Shown here piece after piece: positions 11,510 through 28,300 of a DNA stretch of 64,000 nucleotides. The position numbers and the translations under genes were made by a program. The first letter of the stretch is position 1, and every line of letters begins with the position of its first letter. The notes below the pieces were generated by a model that saw nothing but the letters and a program-made list of their open reading frames with translations, did not search any database and was not told where the DNA came from. Source of the stretch: Aptenodytes patagonicus (taxonomy: Eukaryota; Chordata; Aves; Sphenisciformes; Spheniscidae); the NCBI RefSeq assembly GCF_965638725.1, contig NC_134958.1:15379464-15443463 (forward strand), written 5' to 3'.

Positions 11510-14500
11510 CTACCCCAGGCGGATGCGGAAAGTGGCAATTTCCATGGGGTCCAAGCGGATGTTGGTGCTATTAGAGGCCGTGCCCAGTGGGTACATCAAG
11601 GTCAGCGAGGCGGGCTGCAGGGAGCCCAGCTCCAGCCCCTGGAACAGGCTGCCCAGGGCCAGCTAGGGAGAGAGGAGGGAGAAGGGTGGGTGGCAGTGCA
11701 GCACTGTGCACAGGGCAGCCCCACACGCGCTCTGCCAGCAGCCAGTTCGCAGGCCCCCCATGGCACCAAGGGCATCACGCTGACCCAGCCCAGCCCAAGC
11801 TCTGCCCTTCCTCGCTGGGGAATGCAGGGCTCGTGGAAGGCTCCAGACCCGCTTTGTGAAAAACCAACATCCTCCAGCTTTGCCTGGGCAAGGGGCAGAG
11901 CAGGGCTGCATGCTGCACCGTGGGACTCTTGACCAGCCACCGGTTCTGGGACGCTGGTGCTGGGGGACATGGGGGCCCCCTCCAGCCTCCATCCTGGCTT
12001 GGCACGAGCACAGGAGTCAGGTGTGGTGCCAGACGTGCCGGGGCCCCAGCCTGGCTCTGACCCAGCGGTGGCTGGAGGTCGCAGCCCGGTCTTACCTTGC
12101 CCTGGCTGGTGGTGCAGTTAAACCCCAGATTCTTGGCCTCCAGGCTGCAGTCAAAGCCTTTGCGGTGCAGGATCAGGGCTGCCTCGGCCGAGGGTAGCGA
12201 GTCATCCTGCTGGGGAGCCAGGGTGTGAGGTGCAATGCTGGGGACAGCGGGTGCGAGATGCCCCCGAGAGTCCTGCTGCCCCCGGGCCGTGCCTGCCCCT
12301 CTCACAGGACGCAGCTCACCTCTGCCTGCAGCATCCGCAGGTTAAGGATGTGAAAGTCGCAGGGGAGGGTGGTGGAAAGGGGCATGAATGAGCGCAGGGC
12401 TGGTGGGGCCGGCTTCTCCTGGGCCACAGGCATGACCAGGGCCTCGGCATTCAGGTGCATGGAGGTGATGTGGCTCAGCAGGGAAGGGAAGCTGATCGGG
12501 CGGCCGTCCTGCACAGGCCAAAGAGCACACGGGTCAGCGCAGGCCAGGGGAGCAGCAGGGCCAGGCAGAGCCTGGACAGGGCCCATGGGGCTTCCCGCTC
12601 CTTACAGCCTTTCCAGCAGCACTCGGAGAACAGGCACCTGCCAGCACAGGGCACCCAGAGCTGCGCCCACCCAGTCATGACCCCCTCCCCAGCACCCAAA
12701 CAGGGAGGGCAGCTGCCGGCCAGGCAGCCTGCATGGACCCCGGCTAGCTGACCCCCCGGATGGTCAGACTACGGGCCTGCTACGGGGCCCGGCTAGGCTA
12801 GTCGCTAGCAGCTAGTGCACGAGACAGGGAGAGACAGTGGGGCCAGGCCGGCCGTTACCTCTGGGCTGCCAGTCCTGGCGCCGGGGAAGCCCAAGGCTTT
12901 AAACATGGAGGCCAGTTTGGAAAAGAAGCTGGAGCTCTGAATGGGTGACATGGCGCATGCATAGAGAGCAGCGAGGGGACGGGACAAGAACACTGTGATT
13001 ACGAGGGCGGTGTGGCTCTGCACCCCATCTGCGGGACAGACCCTGGTCCACGGTCCCACCCTCACCACACCCCCCTGCTCCAGGTATGGCCAGTGCAGGG
13101 CCAGCACGACGGCCGGGGGGGGCCATGGGACAGCATGGGAGGAGACCCTGCACCCAATCGCATGCACGGCTTTCTGCAGACGCCTCCACCCTGCTCTGTC
13201 CCAAGACAGGGCTGGGCTCTCTGAGTGAGTGGCACCATGCCCAGCCCCGGTCCTGCGGCCTCACAGCTCACGCACCTTGTTGGCAGTGGCGCGACGCTCC
13301 AGGAGGAGGCGGAATCGGTTGCAGGTCCGCTTGTTGTCCTTCAGCCCTTGGCCCAGGCCCCGGTTGTCATCCTGCATGAGGCGCCGGTCCAGGATCACCT
13401 CCAGCTGGCCTGCAGAGAGCGGGTCCCAGCGCCCCGGGCTTTAACACAAGCCAGGCGCCCTGCACGGCACCTCTGCTGCCACACATGGAAATGCTCCCAC
13501 AAGACTGGGGGCAGCCGGGGAGCCCCCAGAGACAGCAGGACCAGGGCACCCTGCGCCCAGCCTGCAGCACCCTCCTCCCCAGCATCCCCCTGCACCCACC
13601 CTGCAGCACCCTCCTCCCCAGCATCCCCCGCCAAGGGCAGCCCAGGCTTTGCGGCAGGCCTCCCGAAGCACAGCCCCACGGCCCCGGTGGGGCCGGCTCA
13701 CCACTGCTGAGGCTGGAGACCCCCAGGGCCTGGGCTGTGTGCAGCGTCAGGCGGCTCTGCATGTCCTGGATGTAGGCCATGGTGGGCATGGGGTAAAAGT
13801 TGGCCTGCAGTGGCAGCTTCTGCTGGTACCTGCGGGGCTGGATCTGCCGAGGGACAGAGGTCAGCGGCTGGAGGTGGCTCCCACAGTGCCCAGTGCCGGG
13901 TGGCAGGGCACTGTCCCTCCGTGGGCAGCTGTTGTCCCTCCCCAGGCTGCCGGATACCTGGAAACCATTGAGGTCCGTGAAGAAGGTGTCGTCACTCTCG
14001 ATGTCAGTGCTGAAGCGCAGGGCCAGCTCCTTGTTGATGTGGTCACGGATGTCCACCAGGCAAGACACATCCAGGGACAGGCCCTCCACCCCTGCGGGCA
14101 GGCAGTGAGGGCCTGGGCCCCATGGGCAGCATCGCCCAGCACCCCCAGGCCAGCAACCTCCCTGGCACAGCCTCACGTTGTCTCACCTGGCACGTTGTAA
14201 AGCCGCACCACGGTCTGGACATGCTGGTAGTAGCTGGTGACCTCCGAGAAGAGGGGTCCCTCCGTCACCCGCACTACTGGGGGGTCCTTGGGGGTGTAGG
14301 GCTGCGGGGGAAGGAGGGCTGCGCTGAGGCTGCTGCCTGCAGGACTGTCACGTGGCTGCGGGCACCGCTGCCAGCTGGCTCTCGGAGGCAGTCCCCGTAC
14401 CTTGGCCTCGCCATCAGGCAGAAAGAGATAGGCTCCACTTTTGTCCTTGGAGGTCCTGGTGCCGTAGATGAGGAACTCACTGCTCACCCTCTGCTCCCAC

Positions 14501-17500
14501 TCCTCCCCAGCTCGGCGGATGCTCTGCAGGGTGCAGGTCGGCACAGCAGTGAGCACACCTTGCACGAGGCAGCGCTGTGCCCCTCTCCCCTCCTTCACCC
14601 CCACGCCACCTGTCAGACCCTTGCACTTGCCTGCAGCAGGCCTGAGCGTCCTGAGAAGCAGGCCTGCAGGTGCTGGTTCTCCAGGCAGAAGTCATCAGCA
14701 GTGGCCGGGAAGACGTGCACGGGTACAGCCTCCTGCTTGCGCACATGCAAGTCCCGGCCATGCAGGTACAGGCGCACGGAGGACTTCAGCGTGGTGTGGC
14801 TGTCAAAGGACTTGTGCAGCTGCAGCACACGCAGCCCCAGCGCAGGCAGGCGGGCCAGGACAGACACCTGCGGGCAGCACGGAGACCTGAGCCAGCCCCT
14901 CTGCAGGAGGGCAGCCGGCACATGGGGACCTGCTGGCTGTCGGCAGGGCAAAGACCCCAGCTCAGTGCTTCCGGGGCCTCTGCTGAGGGAGGACGTGCAT
15001 GCGGGCCTGGGGGTTCGCGAGCAGTGGGAGCTTGTGTTGGGATGCGGGGACACTTGTTGCCACAGAGGAGGGCTCACAGGGTGTCCCTGCTGCGGGGACA
15101 GTCTGCGAGGATGGCAGGCTGGCACGCACGGGCTGTGCAGGCTGAGGATGGGGGCAGGCAGTGGCACTGGGGCACCCCATACCTGGTAGACGTCCGGCAC
15201 CATGTCGGTGGCAGAGCCCCAGTGCGCACTGAGCTGGGAAGGCAGGGGCTGCCCCTCCTCGGAGAGCACACACACATGCGGGGAGTCCACCAGCACCGGC
15301 AAGACACTCAGGCGCTCCTGCTCCAGCGGGTTGAACACCACCAGGAACCTGCGGGTGGGGTCACACAGGGATGACCACCCCAGCTCCACGGCATCCTGGG
15401 TGCCCCACACCACCCACGGGTCTCATGCACCCACCCACTGCTTTACAGAGTCCCAGGTACCTCCCTCACTGCCCCCCCACGGCCCCACAAGCCCCAAGAG
15501 CAAGGCAGGCAGCCCCTACCGGGGTGAGGCGTCCAGTTTGACAACTGTTCTCTCCGGGAGGGAGTCCTGGTTGGGGCGCATGTCGTCCTGGGGAGAGGAG
15601 CAGTCAGAGCCAGGGTGCGCCCACCGCCCCTGCCAGCCAGGCCCAGGGACGCAGGCACAGGCTGGGACCCTTTCCCAAGGCCCCCACCCAGCACTGAGCG
15701 GGCAGGCAGGGCTGTGCTTCCTGGAGGCACGGGGACAGCTGCCCCAGCATGACCCAGTGTGCTGGGGCACGGGGAGCTGTGGGCAGGGTGCTGCTCACCG
15801 TGCCGAGGAAGGGTGCAGTGGGGTCGTGGCGGTAGGCATCTTTGTCCCCCAGCACGAGGTAATGCGCAGCATTGATGATGACGCGCTTGAGGTTTGTGAG
15901 AGAGCGGAGCAGCCTGAGGCACAGGCAGGGTGAGCCAGCTGGGACTGTCCCCCTGTCCTGTCCCAGCGTCCACCCAACACTCCCCACTTCCCCCTGGAGG
16001 AGGGGCCCCACAGGACCCCCACACCCAACCACGCTCCCAGCCCCGTACCCACCAGCCCCCGTCCGAGACAGGCCCCTCAGGGCTGCGCCCCAGCCCCCCG
16101 CACGCACCGGACTCCATAGTCAACAGCCACGGCCTCCTTGGCGGTGCCGGTGATGGCGTCGTGGTGCTGGAAGAGGCCCAGGTTGCGGCGGGCATTGCTC
16201 AGCAGGGCGTAATCGGAGATCGGGTACCTGCCATCGGTGCCAGCGTGGCGGGCGTGGGCAAGCGCCAGGCTGTACAGGATCTCTGCCCCCCTGCGCAGGG
16301 ACAGGGTCACCAAGGGTCCCTGCTCCAGTGCCCGAATGGTCCGGGCTGAGCAGTGCCAGGACGAAGGGCAGAGGAGGAGCAGCCAGCCCAGCCTGCCCTC
16401 GCACCAATGGTGCCCAGCCTGAGCACTCTCCACGCCCCGGGGCCTGGCCTCGGGGTGGGCAGGCGGGGGGCACACGCTGCCCTGGGGCTGGGCAAGGGTT
16501 TGGCACTGCCTGGGCTGTGCCTGGGCCACCCCCAGCACGCTGGCAGCTGGGTACAGACTGGGGGACTGACGGGGCTCCTGGGTGCTGCCCAGCCAACCCT
16601 TGCCCGTGCCCCCTGCACACAACCCCTGCCCCAGGCCCAGCCCGATTCCCCTCACCGGAGGTGGGCCTCCAGCACCCGGTCCAGGCTCTTGTAGAAAGGC
16701 CGGGAGGTGTAGTAGCCTGTCCAGTAGTGATCCTCCCGGTCCGCGTAGGAGAAGAAATCCCCACTCAGCACCGGGAACCCAGGCGGCTTCATCCCTGGCA
16801 CAATGCCCACCTTCTTGTACAGAGCGTCAAAGTAGTCAGAGAGCGTCCCAAACTGTGCCTGCAGGATGGCACGCGCAGCCCTGAGTGCGACAGGGAGCCG
16901 CCGTGGCTCCCGCGGATGGGGGCTCCCACCACCCCTCCCAGCACTGCCCACCCTCCTACTGGGCTCTGCATGTGGCCTCCCCACAACCTCCGCGTGTGGG
17001 GCCCTGCTCCCCCCAGCCCCCCACGCTGACCCGGACCTCCCTGCACGTACCTGGACATGGAGGTTGGGCCGGGAGTTGAGGAAGTCGAAGATGCGCTGGT
17101 AGTTGAGGAACTGGGCATCCCACTCCTGTGGCTTGTCATAGCGGAAATCATCTCCCAGGGGCACCAGCAGCACCTTGCTGCGGTACAGCTTGGACTTCTT
17201 GCGGTACTGGTCCAGCAGCAGCTGGGCTCTGCCATGGGGGGCCAGGGCGTGAGGCTGGCTCCCGGACAGGGCTGTGGGGCTCAGAGCCGCTTGTCCCTGC
17301 CCTGCAGCACTCACCGCTCCGCCACGTTGGCATCGGTGATGGCTCGGGGAGGCACCTTCCAGGGGCAGTTGATCCGGCCACCTGGCAGGCGCTTGAAGTC
17401 AAACTGGCAGCAGATCTTGGGGTCTGGCCCACAGGTGTGGGGCACGTCGTAGCTGTAGAAGGGCATCATGTGGCAGAAGATGTCGGTGCTGGCATCTGGG

Positions 17501-20251
17501 TCTGCGGGACCAAGGACAGATGAGCACCAGCAATGCCTATCCCCAAGCAGGGGTGCCCACAGGCACTTGGGCATGGGGACGGCTGCTGGGGCAGAGTAGA
17601 CCTGGCACACAGGCTCACCCGCTTGGAGCCCAGAGGGCACAGCAGCCTCCCCCAGAGCGCCAGGCACAGAGGGGAGTCACCCTGGGGCTGCCCCGCAGGG
17701 CAAAACTGCTGCAGGGCAGAGCTATCGCCTCCCGGTGCTCGGCTCACCATCCGCACAGGAAAGTGGTCGGTAGCTGTTCCCTGCTGCCACCCACCCCAGC
17801 AGGGCCCCTTCTGCGGTCGCCTCCCCAGCAGTCCCTCACCCCACGTCTGTCTCCACATGAACTCCAGGTTCTGGGTGGCAGCAAAGTGCTTCTTGATGGC
17901 ATAGTGCACGCGCTGGATGAGCATGCCTGTCAGGTTGGAGCGCTTCAGCAGGTAGGGCATGGTGGAGCTGTGCCCAAAAGGGTCGACGGCCCAGCCCGAC
18001 CGGGGCGTCACGCCTGGGGGCACAGAGACCCGTCAGCCCCGCACTGGGCCCGGCAGCACCTCCTGTGAGCAAGCTCCTGCCAGGCATGGGGGTGCCCGCT
18101 GGCGCATCAAGCAGGCCCCCAGCCAGCACCCTGCCCCTCCTGCCTGGCATCCCGCCCAGTTCTCACCGATGTTCTTCTCCAGCCACTGGTGCCCCTCGAT
18201 CAGCTGGTCGATCATGGCAAAGTAATGGGAATTGGCCTCGTCGGGCATCACCCAGCCACCCGTCACCATCTCCAGCTGCCCGTTGCCAACCAGCCTGCAA
18301 GGGGGACACACGAGATGTGATCAGCTCCAGGCAGGGCCCTGTGGCGAGCCGTATGTCCATGGCAGAGCCTTGCCCCGTCTTGGAGCCACCTGGGTCCCAC
18401 CCACAGCCTCCGCAACCACCGGCTGCTGTGCAGTGCCCACGCTGTCCCCTCACACAGCCCCAGACAGACATCCCTCCACAGCACCACGCTGGCTGAGGCC
18501 CCAACCAGAGCCCATCCCCACACAGGCCAACACCTTCCACTGTGCCCTGCAGCCCACGTTCCCTCTGTCCTCCACCCCCAGTCCTCCTGGGGCAGGGGGT
18601 CCTCTCCCACAAGGGGGCCCTCTCCCACCACACAGTGCTGCTCTCCAAGTCTCCCACCCTCCGAGGGCACCCTGGGCCTTGCAAGGCGCTGGCCTCGCTC
18701 AGGCTCTGAGGCAGTGCTCAGGGTTACAGCGACGAGAGGGAGTTTCCCAGCCCCATGAGCACAGGGAGCAGCGCAGGGCGAGACCTGCCTCCCCTGGCCC
18801 CTCAGGCCCCCGCTGCGGAGGCCCCAGTGCTGGCAGCACCCTGGCTCTCACTGCACACTGCTGTGGTTTTGACATCTCGTGGCACTGAGAGGTTGCTGGC
18901 AGTGCCAAGGCACCCCACAGTGAGCAGTGCAGACCCCACGGACGCTGCACTGCAGCCAGGGCAGCCTTCGTCTCCCCAGGGCCCTTCCCTCACACTCCCC
19001 GTGCTCACAGCAGGCGCGCCTCCTGCAGCGCCCTGCCTCCGGGCAAGGACTGTGCCGGGCATCGGGGCCAGGTGGGCAGCCCTACCTCCGCACTGCAGCC
19101 CGCTTCTGGGCACTGATGTTGTCCCACCACTTGGAAAAGAAGGAGATCTCGGACCAGATGAAGCGCCGGCGCGGGTCCTCCTGCATCTTCAGCACCATGC
19201 TGTTGAGGATGTGTTGCGTCTGGTCATAGTAGTACTTGTCAAAGGTCTTGATCCAGCCTGCCAGCACACGTAGGGGGTTCACTGCGCGGGGCCCAGCCCT
19301 TCCCCACCAGCACTGCAGGGTGACAGGGGTTGGGCTAGCCCTTCCGCTCCCCTGCCCACCTTCGCCCACTTGCTCACCCGGGTCGTTGTGGGAGTGTGGC
19401 ACCACAAACACCTGCAGGGGCTCAGCGTCCCACTCATTGGGCTCATAGGTGATATCGAAGCCCTGCTTCCACACACCGCCATCCTGGTTGTCAAAGGGCA
19501 GCAGGGAGTAGACGGCCAGCATCTGCCAGGTGGGAAACAGGGCTCAGGGCAGACACCGGATTGAGAGACCCCCAACAGAGTAGGGCTAGGACCCCACGGA
19601 TGCCCTGGTACGGACCCCCTCATGCTAGCAGAGATGGGCCCTGAGCTGCTGGGCTGAGCTGCTGGCCTCTCACCTGCAGGTCTGGGCTCTGGCCCTTGCC
19701 CCCCAGGGCAAACTGGCAGTCCTGTGGGGAGACTGAGAGGAAGCTGGGGCGACTCTCAGGGGGCAGCACCCAGGAGCCATTGGGCGTGTGGTGGGGCAGC
19801 GCCGGCTGCCCCTCTGCATGGGCCGTCAGCTCCAGCACTGAGTCCTTGATGTGGCTGATGATCTCATGGTTCTCCTCCAGCAGCTGCTCCAGCTGCTCAA
19901 TGCGGTTCTGCAGCACTGAGATCTGACTCTGGGGACACAGATGCCGTGGTGAGAGCCTCCAATGCCCTTTGCCAGGTGGGTCCCGTCCCCCACGTGCACT
20001 GACACCAGCAGGGAACAAGCCCTGGCCCAGGCAACCAAACAGCCTCAGGCTGTGTCGGCTGGCCCCGCTAGCCCTCGCCCACTTGCGCATTCTCCTGTCC
20101 CCACAGCCCTGCCGCTCACCCTGGGGAAGTTGCCCCCGCTCTGGTGGCGCGTGGGGTCGTGCTGCACCCGGTCCAGCATCAAGTAGAGGGAGAAGACGGC
20201 CACACAGAAGATGGCAGCACCACACACTGTCACCTGCTTCTTCAGCTTCAT
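11510..20251 (-). CDS. MAN2A2: MAN2A2, alpha-mannosidase IIx (Golgi)
   Basis: Type II Golgi membrane enzyme of family GH38 that removes two mannoses from the GlcNAcMan5 N-glycan on the way to complex glycans. Exons: 20251-20120, 19928-19674, 19522-19378, 19257-19086, 18294-18167, 18013-17840, 17501-17315, 17228-17051, 16858-16656, 16290-16108, 15913-15799, 15587-15520, 15348-15183, 14867-14631, 14523-14401, 14301-14187, 14091-13958, 13843-13702, 13409-13276, 12508-12320, 12206-12096, 11662-11510. They total 3444 bases, 1147 aa; human is 1150. A short cytoplasmic tail precedes a membrane anchor (about residues 7-26), then a coiled-coil stem ([18 protein letters not shown]). Zinc and catalytic motifs are intact: HSHNDPG (H174, D176), GGWVMPDEA (nucleophile D253) and [12 protein letters not shown]. 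One intron uses a GC donor, one acceptor is a tandem CAGCAG, and an extra in-phase exon may exist (listed separately). N-terminal sequence and synteny favour MAN2A2 over MAN2A1. Confidence 0.96.
12859..12936 (-). other. MAN2A2: Candidate 78-base cassette exon of MAN2A2
   Basis: Between MAN2A2 exons 13409-13276 and 12508-12320 lies an open 78-base block bounded by a pyrimidine-rich tract ending ATTCAG and a donor GAG|GTAAC. Both flanking exons join at phase 0 and this block is exactly 26 codons in phase 0, so including it keeps the frame (1173 aa). It would add a Ser/Phe/Lys-rich stretch containing [15 protein letters not shown], which looks amphipathic. The human protein as I recall it has nothing matching at this place. 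It may be a cassette exon or a chance open block with good splice sites. Confidence 0.45.
13562..13629. repeat. Two-copy 39-base tandem repeat in a MAN2A2 intron
   Basis: The block CTGCAGCACCCTCCTCCCCA followed by GCATCCCC appears at about 13562-13590 and again at about 13601-13629. It lies in the MAN2A2 intron between exons 13843-13702 and 13409-13276. It is a local duplication. Confidence 0.7.
14524..14630 (-). other. MAN2A2: GC-AG intron of MAN2A2
   Basis: The exon ending at 14631 (reading GLLQ) is followed on the minus strand by CAG|GCAAGT, a textbook GC donor, and the next exon (SIRRAGEE) begins after CTGCAG at 14523. Protein homology to the mammalian sequence (GLLKSIRR) fixes this junction, and no GT donor nearby keeps the frame as well. 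The intron is 107 bases. Confidence 0.8.
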
Positions 20252-20377
20252 CCCGGAGGGCTGCGGGGACAGACCTGCACCGGGGCAGAGCAGCGCCGCT
20301 GTCCCTGCTAGCCCAGCCGCAGGGCCAGGGCCGAGAACGGGACGGGCGCAGGGGCAGGACAGGGCGCCAGGAGACAC

Positions 20378-20419
20378 GGGACGGGAGGGGACGGGACGGG
20401 ATGGGACAGGACGGGACGG
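20378..20419 (+). repeat. GGGAC-type G-tract array
   Basis: About eight imperfect copies of GGGACG/GGGAC on the plus strand lie in the first MAN2A2 intron. Such runs of G can form G-quadruplexes; the G-rich strand is the template strand for MAN2A2. Confidence 0.75.
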
Positions 20420-20613
20420 TGCCTCCTGCCCTCGCCCTGGGCTGAGCCCTGCCAGGGAACCTGGGCCCGGGCAGCCCAGCCCGGCGCTCCCGTGCCCTGC
20501 TCACCCCTTGCCTACCTGCCCACCACCTGCCCACCGCCGCCCCTCACCGCGACCCTCCTCCTTCTCGGCCCCCCGGCCTCCCTGCGTCCTACTTCGCTTA
20601 ATCCGGCGCCGGG

Positions 20614-20621
20614 TATTTATA
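20614..20621 (-). promoter_or_regulatory. MAN2A2: TATA box TATAAATA for MAN2A2
   Basis: The minus strand reads TATAAATA within GGGCTATAAATACCCGG, isolated in otherwise GC-only sequence. A start site near 20585-20590 would give a first exon of roughly 40 bases ending at the good donor GTCGCG|GTGAGG (exon end 20548). Confidence 0.5.
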
Positions 20622-20695
20622 GCCCGGGCTGGAGCGGCGCCGGCGGGCGGCACGGGCCCAGGGGCTCCTCCGGCCCGGCCCGCCCCGCCGCGGGG

Positions 20696-20757
20696 CTGGG
20701 GACGGGGGACGGGGGACGGGGGACGGGACGGGCACGGGCACGGGCACGGGCACGGGC
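20696..20757 (+). repeat. GACGGGG and CACGGG tandem array
   Basis: Four copies of GACGGGG-like units run into four copies of GGGCAC on the plus strand in the MAN2A2 CpG island. It is a minisatellite-like, G-quadruplex-prone array likely to vary in length. Confidence 0.8.
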
Positions 20758-20856
20758 CGGGAGCAGCCGAGGCCGAAGCAGGCCGCGGCGGCCCCGCCGA
20801 GCCAGGCAGCCCGGGGCCTCTGCGCCGCGGCCCGGCGCGGGGAGGGGAGCGGGCCG

Positions 20857-20911
20857 GGCCGGGGAGGGCCGAAGCCGGGGAGGGCCGAGCCGGGGAGGGC
20901 CGGGGCCGCCC
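20857..20911 (+). repeat. Three-copy GCCGGGGAGGGCC array
   Basis: GCCGGGGAGGGCC recurs three times with period of about 17 bases in the MAN2A2 CpG island. Each copy carries an Sp1/KLF-like GGGGAGGGC core. Confidence 0.7.
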
Positions 20912-20959
20912 ACCGCGGGACGGCTCCAGGGGCGCGGCCGCTTCGCTCTTACCCTGGGC

Positions 20960-21377
20960 GGCTCCGCGGCCCGTCCCGGCTCCTCACATCGCCCGCCCCG
21001 GGCCCGCCGGCTTGCCGCGGCCGGGATGAGCCAGGCCCCGCCCGCCGCCCCGCCCGCCCGGCCCCGGGCCCGGCCCCGGCCCCGCCGCCCGCCCGCCCCG
21101 CCGGGAGGGGGCTCCGCCGGGCAGCGCGGCGGGGCGGCTGCTGGGGCGGCACCGACCCGGCCGGGACCCCCGAGCCCCGGGGCAGGCTTGGCCATTCCCC
21201 CACAGCCGCGGAGACACACCCGGACATACCCCCCCATAGCCCAGAGGCCGGGTCGAGGTGCCGGTGCGCTGTTCCGGTGCGGCCTGTCCCGGGTGCAGTG
21301 TGGGCGCATGGTCCCACTGGCTCCCACAGGGTCTGCGCCCCCCCGTAGCCCCCACAGATGTGGTGCTGCAGAGCTTG
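20960..21377. other. Spacer between the MAN2A2 promoter and the FES 3' end
   Basis: The left half is CpG island upstream of MAN2A2; the right half is unremarkable GC-rich sequence up to the FES poly(A) signals. No gene or repeat is recognisable. Confidence 0.5.
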
Positions 21378-21387
21378 TTTATTTATT
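21378..21387 (-). terminator. FES: FES poly(A) signals (overlapping AATAAA pair)
   Basis: The minus strand reads AATAAATAAA, giving two overlapping AATAAA hexamers about 235 bases downstream of the FES stop codon. Cleavage would fall near 21355-21365, so the 3' untranslated region is about 260 bases. Confidence 0.8.
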
Positions 21388-21617
21388 ACACAGGATCAAG
21401 CCCAGCAGGAGCTGTGGGTGCCATGTCCCTGGGGCACGTGGGAGCCCCCTGCCCTGGGCTGCAGAGCCGGCACAGCCGCATCTGGCTGCCCCGCAGCACC
21501 CACTTCCCAGGCAGGCCCTGCCCGAGGGATGGATGCTGCCAGCGGGATGGATCCGGGGCACACAGTGCTGTCCTGAGTGGGGCCGGCAGGGCACTGCCAT
21601 CGGCCCGGCACTCCCCC

Positions 21618-27298
<5,681 letters not shown>

Positions 27299-28300
27299 GG
27301 CACCACCGTCCCAGGCAGGAGGAGGCTGCGGAGCGGCGGGAGAGCCTGAGATGCAGCTGCCGCCCCGTGCCCTGCACCGCCCTTGCCGGTGGCTGGGGCC
27401 CTTTGCATCTCACACCTTCCCACCCCACCACCCCGTCACCGGGACACGGTGCCCGGGCTGGGCAGAGGCGGGGAGCAGAGTCCTCCCTGCCCCACACAAT
27501 CTGCTTTGCAAAGCACATTCAAAGCAGGTGGGAGGGCTGAGCGCACCCTAAGCCCTGCGGCAGCTGGAGCCCGCAGGGACAGTGCTGGGGAGGGGGAAGT
27601 GTGGGGTCAAAAACAGCAGTGTCACCTCTGCCGTGCACGCAGGGCTGCTCCCAGAGGGCAGCAGAGCCGTGCCCCCTGCCCTGGCTGGGGCACTGGTCCC
27701 ACACGGTCTGGCAGCTCCAGCCCCGTCCTGCCTGTCAGGACAGTCACCCCTGTGCCCACAGCGGGGGCAGCCAGGCATGCCGGGACAGGGGAGCTCCTGG
27801 GGGCCAGGGCATGGGTGGGGAGCCGGCAGGAGGGGGCCAAGGCACCGAGCCCCGGGGGAAGGTGCCAAGCCTGGATGTGTCCCAGTACCTGGGACTCCAG
27901 CATGGCCGTTGGGAGCCGAACTGGTCCCAGCTGTGGTCCCAGCCTGCCCTGCCCCGTGGCAAGGGTGCAGCAGGAGCAGGAGGGTGCTGGGGCACATCTC
28001 CGTGCAGGACAGGACGTCCCCCAGCACGGACCTCGACCCTGCAGAAGGCCAGGGCTGAGACACCCCCCCAGCCTCACAAAGGGGTCCCCTGTCCCTGCCA
28101 GCGCCCCGCTGGGGCAAGGCCCCTCCAACCTGCGTGTGCTGCGAGGTCCCTGCCGTGGGGCTGGCGCTGGCGTCCTCCCAGGGCCGGGGCCGGCGCAGTC
28201 TGGACCTGGTGCAGCTCCTGCTCCTGGGGAGGAACAGGAAACCCAGTGCTGACCATACAGCCATTGCGAGATTTCCTGTGCTTCCTCCCCTCCCTGCCAG
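27299..28300 (-). promoter_or_regulatory. FES: FES 5' untranslated and candidate promoter region
   Basis: Upstream of the FES start codon a CCGCAG acceptor at about 27326-27331 indicates that a non-coding first exon lies further upstream. The best regulatory patch is 28226-28290, where four ETS cores (GAGGAAC, AGGAAAC, TTTCCTG, CTTCCTC) surround ATTGCGAG, a C/EBP-like half site. Human FES is driven by a myeloid promoter with a PU.1 (ETS) site, so this is a plausible equivalent. The transcription start and first donor were not pinned down. Confidence 0.35.

Larger units (their letters stand above)
20263..21100 (-). promoter_or_regulatory. MAN2A2: MAN2A2 CpG-island promoter and non-coding first exons
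   Basis: The start-codon exon is preceded by a splice acceptor (CCCGCAG at about 20263-20269), so the 5' untranslated region begins upstream. Two donor sites fit alternative non-coding first exons: GTGAGG at 20547 just below a TATA box (20614-20621), and GTAAGA at 20952, deeper in the CpG island. Two promoters, one TATA-driven and one of housekeeping type, are inferred. The area also carries three G-rich tandem arrays. Confidence 0.55.
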
